A model generated the notes under the pieces. The model saw nothing but the letters and a program-made list of their open reading frames with translations. It did not search any database and was not told the DNA's origin. Made by a program: the position numbers and the translations under genes. A stretch of 5,234 bases of DNA from Lutibacter sp. (GTDB lineage Bacteria > Bacteroidota > Bacteroidia > Flavobacteriales > Flavobacteriaceae), in the NCBI GenBank assembly GCA_003516285.1, contig DPCK01000062.1, positions 1-5,234 of the forward strand, written 5' to 3'. Of the stretch, positions 1 to 4,705 are shown in pieces. The stretch's first letter is position 1. Every line of letters begins with the position of its first letter.

Positions 1-200
1 CCAAAGAAATTGCATTGGTGATGACTTACGGTGGCACTACCAAAGATCCTTGGGGAAACACAAAAGCCGGATTAAAAGTTACTGGCGTGATCAACAGAAC
101 CGATTTTGGCCTAAAATACAACTCAGTTTTGGAAGCTGGAAGTCTTATGATTGGTGAAGAAGTGGCCATTACGGCCAAAGTGGAATTGGCAAAAATTTAA
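1..200 (+). CDS. YceI-family protein, C-terminal fragment
   Basis: This is the 3' end of a gene whose start lies left of the window; the frame opens at base 3 and ends in TAA at 198-200, giving about 65 residues. The visible protein reads D-P-W-G-N-x-x-A-G, then TGVINRTDFGLKYN, and ends in alternating hydrophobic strands (EEVAITAKVELAKI). This matches the C-terminal half of YceI-like domains, which carry an R/K-x-G...INR-x-DFG signature and a final beta strand. YceI proteins are lipocalin-like beta barrels that bind polyisoprenoid or amphiphilic ligands; many are secreted, but the N-terminus that would show a signal peptide is missing. The next gene, 258 bp downstream in the same direction, is a MarR regulator, and I recall the two families often being neighbours in Bacteroidota. 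The family call is firm; the ligand is unknown. Confidence 0.88.
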   Translation, partial: KEIALVMTYGGTTKDPWGNTKAGLKVTGVINRTDFGLKYNSVLEAGSLMIGEEVAITAKVELAKI

Positions 201-218
201 TTACATTTTTAATTGGAT

Positions 219-423
219 CGTGTGAAATTCGATTGAACTCATCCTGCATTTTTAATTGAAGCTAAAAATAGGGATTTTTGTTTCAGATGTAACTTTTTTT
301 TTGCGCTGCGTAGCATTTGCTACGGAGTAAGAAAAAAGTGAAATATCGGGTAAAAAGGCCATTTTGCAGCCAATTAGAAAAAGTCAAGATGAGTTCATCA
401 TTTAATCCATTGATTTTCACACG
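219..423. repeat. Long imperfect inverted repeat (MITE-like or cruciform element) filling the yceI-marR gap
   Basis: The two halves of this segment are reverse complements over nearly their whole length. The outermost pair is CGTGTGAAATTCGAT (219-233) with the complement of 409-423. Next, TGAACTCATC (234-243) pairs perfectly with GATGAGTTCA (388-397). T-runs at 249-253 and 275-279 pair with A-runs at 378-382 and 352-356. ACTTTTTT (292-299) pairs with AAAAAAGT (332-339). The centre is a hairpin, CGTAGC (309-314), loop ATTT, GCTACG (319-324). Between the T-run blocks the spacer lengths are equal on both sides (21 and 12 nt), so the symmetry is colinear. The right side carries about 11 extra bases (398-408). 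No target-site duplication is evident and there is no ORF inside. It could be a degenerate miniature transposable element, a dispersed intergenic repeat, or a transcribed long hairpin. Confidence 0.72.
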
Positions 424-441
424 TTCTTTTTTGTACTTTTA
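410..441 (+). promoter_or_regulatory. Bacteroidota-type promoter of the marR gene
   Basis: TACTTTTA at 434-441 matches the -7 consensus TAnnTTTG at all fixed positions but the last. TTGA at 410-413 fits the -33 element with a 20-bp spacer. The -7 box ends 17 bp before the ATG, implying a leader of roughly 10-12 nt. The -33 element lies inside the right arm of the inverted repeat at 219-423. Confidence 0.5.
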
Positions 442-458
442 CCTAAATTTTACTGACT

Positions 459-905
459 ATGAAAATTCAGGACGAAATAAAAAGCAAATTTAACAATGAG
501 TACCAGAAAGCTAGGATAAACATCCATTTTACCAACAATTATCTTTCTGAACAATTGATTGAAATACTCAAGCCGCTCGATTTATCGCCTACACAATTTA
601 ATGTGCTTCGCATTTTAAGGGGACAACATCCTGAAGCTTCAAGCATTGGTTTGCTGAAAGAAAGGATGCTCGACAAAAACTCGGACATCAGCAGGGTTGT
701 GGACAGAATGCTGACCAAAAAACTGGTTATCAGAAAAGAATGCAAGCAGGACAGAAGGCAAAAAGACATTCAAATTACAGCACTTGGTTTGGATTTCTTG
801 GCAAAAATTGATGTACAGGAAAAGGAACTCGATCAAAAAATGCAGCATTTAACACTTGATGAGGTGATGCAACTTAATAATTTACTTGATAAAATTAGGG
901 ATTGA
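459..905 (+). CDS. MarR-family winged-helix transcriptional regulator
   Basis: This is a complete 148-residue protein, the usual size for MarR regulators, which act as dimers on palindromic operators in the cytoplasm. Long helices at about residues 5-38 and 109-147 would form the dimer interface. The winged helix-turn-helix lies between: LSPTQFNVLRIL (42-53) precedes it, the likely recognition helix is NSDISRVVDRMLTKK (74-88), and the wing holds QDRRQKDIQIT (97-107) with the D-R pair conserved across the family. The ATG at 459 is supported by a promoter-like element ending at 441 and by good helix content from the first residues. No Shine-Dalgarno is visible, as is normal in this phylum. No cysteine stands out as a redox sensor: the only one is C95 in the wing. 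The neighbouring YceI gene is the most plausible target, by context only. The ligand is unknown. Confidence 0.9.
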   Translation: MKIQDEIKSKFNNEYQKARINIHFTNNYLSEQLIEILKPLDLSPTQFNVLRILRGQHPEASSIGLLKERMLDKNSDISRVVDRMLTKKLVIRKECKQDRRQKDIQITALGLDFLAKIDVQEKELDQKMQHLTLDEVMQLNNLLDKIRD

Positions 906-908
906 ATC

Positions 909-989
909 ATTGACGTTTTACGATTGACGATTTGTAGATGCCTAAATAACGTTGACCGAATTTGAAATTTTTAATTCTAAAATCGTAAA
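909..989. repeat. Short repeat-like intergenic sequence with ATTGACG copies and an inverted TTTACGATT pair
   Basis: ATTGACG occurs at 909-915 and again at 923-929. TTTACGATT (917-925) has its exact reverse complement AATCGTAAA at 981-989, a 9-bp pair around a 55-nt loop. Words of the type TTTACGATT/GACGATT are familiar to me from Bacteroidota intergenic regions. I assign no function; a weak hairpin after marR is possible but there is no U-tract. Confidence 0.35.
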
Positions 990-996
990 TAGATTT

Positions 997-1090
997 GCGT
1001 TAGGGGTTGCAGGGAAAAACCTTTTTGAGCTTTTTCAGCGAAAAAAGTTTGGAACGAAAAACCCGACCCGCCAGCTGGCGGGGAACGCCC
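997..1090 (+). ncRNA. Candidate structured RNA or structured repeat element (GCGTT...AACGC)
   Basis: The segment can fold as a three-way junction on the plus strand. An outer stem pairs GCGTT (997-1001) with AACGC (1084-1088). A second stem pairs GGG (1003-1005 or 1012-1014) with CCC (1062-1064) and encloses a long A/T hairpin in which AAAC-C-TTTTT (1017-1026) pairs with AAAAA-A-GTTT (1041-1050) with one mismatch. A third stem is the hairpin CCCGCC-AGCT-GGCGGG (1067-1082). From memory, the layout GCGTTAGGG...CCCGACCC...GGGAACGCCC resembles a dispersed intergenic element seen in flavobacterial genomes, and it may belong to the Rfam class Flavo-1; I cannot verify either. Direction and transcription are not shown: a TAnnTTTG match at 990-997 would start RNA too far downstream to include the outer stem. 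It could equally be a DNA-level repeat. Confidence 0.45.
1067..1082. repeat. Perfect 16-bp GC-rich palindrome (REP-like)
   Basis: CCCGCCAGCTGGCGGG is its own reverse complement, centred between 1074 and 1075. It is strikingly GC-rich against the AT-rich surroundings. It forms the third hairpin of the candidate structured element and is not followed by a T-tract, so it is not a standard terminator. Confidence 0.7.
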
Positions 1091-1173
1091 AACAGACAAT
1101 TTACATTAATTGACTAATATTTCCAACTTTTTAACTTCCCAAACTTTAGCGCCTGGTTGCCCGTAAATTCTAA

Positions 1174-1204
1174 TTGGCAAATCGTGTAATTAGCCATATA
1201 TTTG
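1174..1204 (+). promoter_or_regulatory. Bacteroidota-type promoter of prfC
   Basis: TATATTTG at 1197-1204 is a perfect TAnnTTTG -7 element, and TTGG at 1174-1177 fits the -33 element with a 19-bp spacer. The -7 box ends 18 bp before the ATG at 1223. CTAATT (1170-1175) and AATTAG (1188-1193) form an inverted pair with a 12-bp spacer overlapping this promoter; it is a possible operator but short and AT-rich. The promoter helps decide the prfC start, because the upstream in-frame TTG at 1202 falls within the -7 box. Confidence 0.65.
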
Positions 1205-1222
1205 CACCTCAAAATTTTAGTG

Positions 1223-2809
1223 ATGACTTTTTTAGAAGAAATACAACGCAGACGCACCTTTGGAATTATATCGCATCCTGATGCAGGTAAAACCACCTTA
1301 ACCGAGAAATTATTGCTGTTTGGGGGCGCCATACAAGAGGCCGGAGCCGTTAAAAGCAACAAGATTAAGAAAGGTGCAACTTCCGATTTTATGGAAATTG
1401 AACGCCAAAGGGGAATTTCTGTGGCCACATCTGTATTGGCTTTTAATTATAAAGGCAAAAAAATAAATATTTTGGACACGCCAGGCCACAAGGATTTTGC
1501 TGAAGACACTTTTAGGACATTGACCGCTGTTGACAGCGTAATTGTGGTGATTGATGTGGCAAAAGGGGTTGAAGAACAAACCGAAAAACTGGTGGAAGTG
1601 TGCCGAATGCGCAAAATTCCCATCATTGTTTTTATCAATAAGATGGACCGCGAGGGAAAAGATGCTTTCGATTTGCTGGATGAAGTGGAGCAAAAACTGG
1701 GGCTGACAGTTACGCCTTTGAGTTTCCCGATTGGAATGGGCTACGATTTTAAAGGCATTTACAATATTTATGAAAAGAAATTAAACCTTTTTTCGGGTGA
1801 CAACAAGCAAACCGTTTCAAAAGGCATTGAATTTAACGATATTTCTACGCCGGAACTGGATGAAATTATTGGCAAAAAATCGGCAAATACCCTGCGTGAT
1901 GAACTGGAAATTTTAAGGGAAGTGTATCCCGATTTTGACAAAAAAGCCTATTTAAACAGCGAATTACAACCTGTGTTTTTTGGATCAGCTTTAAACAATT
2001 TTGGGGTGAAGGAACTGCTGGACTGTTTTATTGAAATTGCGCCATCGCCACAGCCAAAAATGTCCGATATCCGTTTGGTGGATTCGAAGGAAGAAACGCT
2101 TACCGGATTTGTGTTTAAAATTCACGCCAATATGGATCCGAATCACCGGAACCGACTGGCTTTCGTTAAAATTGTATCGGGCACTTTCAAAAGAAATGCA
2201 CCCTATTTACACGTGCGGTTGAATAAAAAATTCAAGTTTTCGAGTCCGAATGCCTTTTTTGCCGAAAAAAAAGAGATTGTTGAAGAATCTTTTCCGGGCG
2301 ACATTGTCGGATTGCCGGACACCGGGAACTTTAAAATCGGCGATACACTTACCGAAGGCGAAGTGCTGAACTTTAAAGGCGTTCCTAGTTTCTCTCCAGA
2401 ACATTTCCGTTACGTTAACAATGCCGATCCTTTGAAATCGAAACAATTATTTAAAGGATTGGACCAGTTGATGGATGAAGGCGTTGCGCAGTTATTCACC
2501 TTGGAATTGAACGGCCGAAAAGTGATAGGTACGGTTGGCGCGCTGCAATATGAAGTGATCCAATACCGTTTGGAACATGAATACGGCGCCAAATGCAGTT
2601 ACGAAAATTTACACGTGCACAAAGCTTGCTGGGTGGATCCAAAAGAACCGAAAAGCGAGGAATTCAAAGATTTCAAACGCGTAAAGCAACGTTATCTGGC
2701 ATACGACAAACAAGGGCAACTGGTGTTTTTGGCCGACTCTGCATTTTCTATACAAATGACACAGGAAAAATATCCAAATGTTAAGTTGCACTTTACCAGT
2801 GAATTTTAA
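1223..2809 (+). CDS. prfC: Peptide chain release factor 3 (RF3 GTPase)
   Basis: The predicted product is 528 residues, close to the 529 of E. coli RF3. RF3 is a cytoplasmic translational GTPase that removes RF1/RF2 from the ribosome after peptide release. The G domain shows G1 SHPDAGKTT (17-25), the RF3-type switch I ending KGATSDFMEIERQRGISV (about 50-67), G3 DTPGH (85-89), G4 NKMD (139-142), and the SFPIGMG segment near 167-173 as G5. The RF3-specific stretch GATSDFMEIERQRGIS and the C-terminal RF3 domain (LQYEVIQYRLEHEYG, near the end) separate it from EF-G and LepA. The reading frame is open further up to a TTG at 1202, but that codon sits in the promoter -7 box, so I choose the ATG at 1223, which also gives the family N-terminus (EEIQRRRTFGIISHPDAGKTT). 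No Shine-Dalgarno is visible. The gene is singly promoted and converges with the sugar transferase gene. Confidence 0.97.
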   Translation: MTFLEEIQRRRTFGIISHPDAGKTTLTEKLLLFGGAIQEAGAVKSNKIKKGATSDFMEIERQRGISVATSVLAFNYKGKKINILDTPGHKDFAEDTFRTLTAVDSVIVVIDVAKGVEEQTEKLVEVCRMRKIPIIVFINKMDREGKDAFDLLDEVEQKLGLTVTPLSFPIGMGYDFKGIYNIYEKKLNLFSGDNKQTVSKGIEFNDISTPELDEIIGKKSANTLRDELEILREVYPDFDKKAYLNSELQPVFFGSALNNFGVKELLDCFIEIAPSPQPKMSDIRLVDSKEETLTGFVFKIHANMDPNHRNRLAFVKIVSGTFKRNAPYLHVRLNKKFKFSSPNAFFAEKKEIVEESFPGDIVGLPDTGNFKIGDTLTEGEVLNFKGVPSFSPEHFRYVNNADPLKSKQLFKGLDQLMDEGVAQLFTLELNGRKVIGTVGALQYEVIQYRLEHEYGAKCSYENLHVHKACWVDPKEPKSEEFKDFKRVKQRYLAYDKQGQLVFLADSAFSIQMTQEKYPNVKLHFTSEF

Positions 2810-2810
2810 C

Positions 2811-2840
2811 TAAAGTTAATTGTTATACTTTATTGGTTTT
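2811..2840 (+). terminator. Weak candidate terminator after prfC
   Basis: TAAAGT (2811-2816) pairs with ACTTTA (2827-2832) around a 10-nt loop, followed by TTGGTTTTT. The stem is only six AT-rich pairs and the T-run is interrupted by GG, so this is a tentative call resting mainly on its position two bases after the prfC stop codon. Confidence 0.25.
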
Positions 2841-2854
2841 TGGTTGCAGACTTG

Positions 2855-2878
2855 ACATATCAACATATCAACATATAA
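2855..2878. repeat. Three tandem copies of an 8-bp unit (ACATATCA)
   Basis: ACATATCA occurs at 2855-2862 and 2863-2870, and as ACATATAA at 2871-2878, in the 75-bp gap between the convergent prfC and sugar transferase genes. It is a microsatellite-like tract that stops just short of the sugar transferase stop codon. No function is evident. Confidence 0.7.
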
Positions 2879-2884
2879 CATAAT

Positions 2885-4270
2885 TTAAGTTCCCCTGAAG
2901 AATAAAATGGTGCTGATGGTTTTGATGACAATTTTTAAATCCATCAATAAATTTCGCTCTTTGATGTAATACAGATCGTACATTAATTTTTTATGCTGGT
3001 CATCAACCGAATGCGCATAAGGATACATCACTTGCGCCCAGCCCGTCAAACCCGGTTTTACCACGTGACGAATGGCATAAAAAGGAAGTTCTTTTTCCAA
3101 TAATTCCACAAATTCAGGTCGTTCAGGCCGCGGACCAATCAAACTCATATCTCCTTTTAAGACATTAATAAACTGAGGTATTTCATCGAGTCTTGTTTTT
3201 CTGAGAATTCTGCCAAAAACCGTTACCCTACTGTCATTAATTTGTGCCCATTCAGCTCCGTTTTCCTCAGCATTTTCAACCATTGTTCGAAATTTAATGA
3301 TATTGAATTTCTTTCCTTTTTTACCTATTCTTTTTTGGATGTATAACAACTTGCCTTTATTTGCAAACATATTTCCCACAAATACAAAAGGAATCAACAA
3401 TATGAAAAACACAATACCAATAAGTGAAAAAAATATATCTGAAACACGCCTGAATGCCAGATATAAATTGTTTTGGTGGCTTTTGCTGAAGGTAAAATAA
3501 TTATAAAAATCGTTGGTCAATTTTGTTTCGGAGATGCGATGAGTTTCTTCTTCAATAAAATTATCGGCACTTCTGATTGCCATTCCTTTTTCAAACAACA
3601 AAATAAGCTGTTTGTTCAATTCAGGGGTTATAAATTGTAAGTTATTTGAAGAAATTACGATTTCATTGATGCCTTCTTCTTTTACGATCTTTTCCAAGTT
3701 CACCTCAGAAACAGCAATATATAACTGCTGCATATTGTTGGCCATTGCTGCATTTGACACATACGCCACAATGCGGTTTGATTCCTTATTTTGTATCGTG
3801 GCAACCAATCCATCCAATTGGCTGTCTTCAGCAATCAACAATATGTTTTTTAAAAAACGTGGAGAAAAAATCAAGTGTATGTAAAATAATCTATTCAGAA
3901 GAATTGATAAAAGGATAGTCAGTGTAAAATATGCCAATTGCAGTCTGTTCGATGGTAATTGCGGAGAAATTACAGGGGTAAAAACATAAAAAATGGTAAC
4001 AAAAGATACCGTAATTACAGCACTTCTTAAGGTTAAATATTTATCGCTCGCAACCTTTAAATCGTACATTTCAAAAATTTCCCCAAATACCAACAAATAA
4101 ATGATTAAAGTTGAAATCCATAAAGCGGAGTTTGGACCGGAAAAATCAAAATAGTTAAAATTGAAAAAAACATTGAGCATATATAAGCCCAACACGGTAA
4201 ATCCAATATCAAGAACGCGCAGAAAAAGTCGGCGCTCAGAGATATTGAAATAAAAATTATCAGCGTGCAT
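2885..4270 (-). CDS. Polyprenyl-phosphate sugar-1-phosphate transferase (WbaP/WcaJ-like, initiating glycosyltransferase)
   Basis: This 461-residue membrane protein matches the long-form polyprenyl glycosylphosphotransferases, which move a sugar-1-phosphate from a nucleotide sugar to undecaprenyl phosphate at the inner membrane and so start a polysaccharide repeat unit. The N-terminal half has about four hydrophobic helices (roughly 17-37, 49-68, 83-100, 110-130), then a soluble Rossmann-like segment (about 140-245). A hydrophobic helix at 277-300 leads into the bacterial sugar transferase domain: KFRTM (326-330), LDEIPQ with the expected catalytic Asp-Glu pair D362-E363, GDMSLIGPRPERPEF (373-387), KPGLTGWAQV (405-414), and a YDLYYIKERNLLMDLKI tail. 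All key residues are present. The tail most resembles the EpsB_2/PEP-CTERM-associated subgroup, from memory. The sugar cannot be read from sequence. It stands alone: no other glycosyltransferases, Wzx/Wzy or sugar-nucleotide genes are in the window. Confidence 0.93.
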   Translation of the reverse strand: MHADNFYFNISERRLFLRVLDIGFTVLGLYMLNVFFNFNYFDFSGPNSALWISTLIIYLLVFGEIFEMYDLKVASDKYLTLRSAVITVSFVTIFYVFTPVISPQLPSNRLQLAYFTLTILLSILLNRLFYIHLIFSPRFLKNILLIAEDSQLDGLVATIQNKESNRIVAYVSNAAMANNMQQLYIAVSEVNLEKIVKEEGINEIVISSNNLQFITPELNKQLILLFEKGMAIRSADNFIEEETHRISETKLTNDFYNYFTFSKSHQNNLYLAFRRVSDIFFSLIGIVFFILLIPFVFVGNMFANKGKLLYIQKRIGKKGKKFNIIKFRTMVENAEENGAEWAQINDSRVTVFGRILRKTRLDEIPQFINVLKGDMSLIGPRPERPEFVELLEKELPFYAIRHVVKPGLTGWAQVMYPYAHSVDDQHKKLMYDLYYIKERNLLMDLKIVIKTISTILFFRGT

Positions 4271-4304
4271 TGGTAATCAGTTTTTTTATTTTCACTTTAG
4301 TAGT

Positions 4305-4312
4305 CAAAGTTA
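4305..4312 (-). promoter_or_regulatory. Bacteroidota-type -7 element of the sugar transferase gene
   Basis: On the minus strand TAACTTTG (4312 down to 4305) is a perfect TAnnTTTG match. Its end lies 34 bp before the ATG at 4270, giving a leader of about 28 nt. The -33 element is weak: a TTAG at 4337-4334 has about the right spacing. Confidence 0.5.
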
Positions 4313-4371
4313 GGCTAAATTATTAACAAATTTCTAACGTTTATTTTGAAAGATAATTGTTTTTCTGTTGA

Positions 4372-4415
4372 ATTTTTGATGTACGATTTTTCGATTTTTG
4401 ATGTACGATTTTTCG
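4372..4415. repeat. Perfect 22-bp tandem duplication
   Basis: The 22 bases at 4372-4393 are repeated exactly at 4394-4415. Each unit contains GATGTACGATTTTTCG preceded by ATTTTT. The unit shares the ACGATTT word with the repeat-like sequence after marR. It lies between two divergent promoters but well away from both -7 boxes. Confidence 0.85.
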
Positions 4416-4420
4416 ATGCT

Positions 4421-4440
4421 TTAATCAAATGTTAATCAAA
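4421..4440. repeat. 9-bp direct repeat TTAATCAAA, 11-bp period
   Basis: TTAATCAAA occurs at 4421-4429 and 4432-4440. The start-to-start distance of 11 bp is about one helical turn, so both copies face the same side of the DNA. It could be a regulator site or chance in AT-rich sequence. Confidence 0.4.
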
Positions 4441-4560
4441 ATAAAATTGCGCTTTGCATATTTTCTTTGCGTTTTGTTGCAATTAAATAAATTTCAATTG
4501 AATTGATTTTTATGATTTTTTACCATTTTTGTCCAAATAAATTTTCAAAACAAACCCCAT

Positions 4561-4572
4561 CAGGTCGACCTG
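4561..4572. other. Perfect 12-bp palindrome CAGGTCGACCTG
   Basis: CAGGTCGACCTG is its own reverse complement and is GC-rich within strongly AT-rich sequence. It lies about 110 bp upstream of the -7 box of the RsmB-like gene. No T-tract follows. It might be a protein-binding site; no known operator is recognised. Confidence 0.5.
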
Positions 4573-4605
4573 CTTGTCAAGTCCCATTTAGATTGAGATT
4601 GATTA

Positions 4606-4632
4606 GTTGTCATAAAATTTTTATCGGACAAC
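4606..4632. other. Near-perfect inverted repeat GTTGTC-ATAAAA / TTTTAT-CG-GACAAC
   Basis: GTTGTCATAAAA (4606-4617) pairs with TTTTAT (4619-4624) and GACAAC (4627-4632), leaving a one-base centre and a two-base CG bulge. This is 12 paired positions per arm. It lies about 50 bp upstream of the -7 box of the RsmB-like gene, so an operator is conceivable; a terminator is unlikely, as no T-tract follows either side. Confidence 0.45.
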
Positions 4633-4679
4633 ATTGTTTTAATATTTACCATTTAAACAATTAACTTTTAACTTTTACC

Positions 4680-4687
4680 TATCTTTG
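4680..4687 (+). promoter_or_regulatory. Bacteroidota-type -7 element of the RsmB-like gene
   Basis: TATCTTTG at 4680-4687 is a perfect TAnnTTTG match ending 18 bp before the ATG at 4706, the same spacing as at prfC. I see no convincing -33 TTTG at the expected distance. Confidence 0.55.
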
Positions 4688-4705
4688 CGCCCATAATTTT
4701 TTATA

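Larger units (their letters stand above)
4313..4679. other. AT-rich divergent intergenic region, no gene seen
   Basis: The region between the divergent sugar transferase and RsmB-like genes has no ORF of convincing length or composition on either strand and no recognisable tRNA or structured RNA. It holds a 22-bp tandem duplication (4372-4415), a 9-bp direct repeat (4421-4429 and 4432-4440), a 12-bp palindrome (4561-4572) and a hairpin (4606-4632), each listed separately where worthwhile. Confidence 0.6.

Noticed and set aside
292..339. Intrinsic terminator at the centre of the inverted repeat (T-run, CGTAGC hairpin, A-run)
   Set aside because: The stem is preceded by T and followed by A on the plus strand, and the minus strand is the same in reverse, so neither strand has the stem-then-U-tract order. 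The runs pair with each other and extend the stem instead.
539..848. Two open frames on the minus strand opposite marR
   Set aside because: Both are antisense to a clearly recognised regulator and resemble no protein family.
1202..1222. N-terminal extension of prfC from a TTG codon
   Set aside because: The codon lies within the -7 promoter box and the added residues are not part of the RF3 family N-terminus.
1310..1693. 127-codon open frame on the minus strand
   Set aside because: It is antisense to the RF3 GTPase domain, and its His/Phe/Asn-rich composition is typical of a shadow frame.
3612..3884. 90-codon open frame on the plus strand
   Set aside because: It is entirely antisense to the sugar transferase gene, has no promoter or family resemblance, and its composition mirrors the real gene.
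4372..4440. CRISPR-like array
   Set aside because: The 22-bp copies are directly adjacent with no spacer, only two copies exist, and no cas gene is near.
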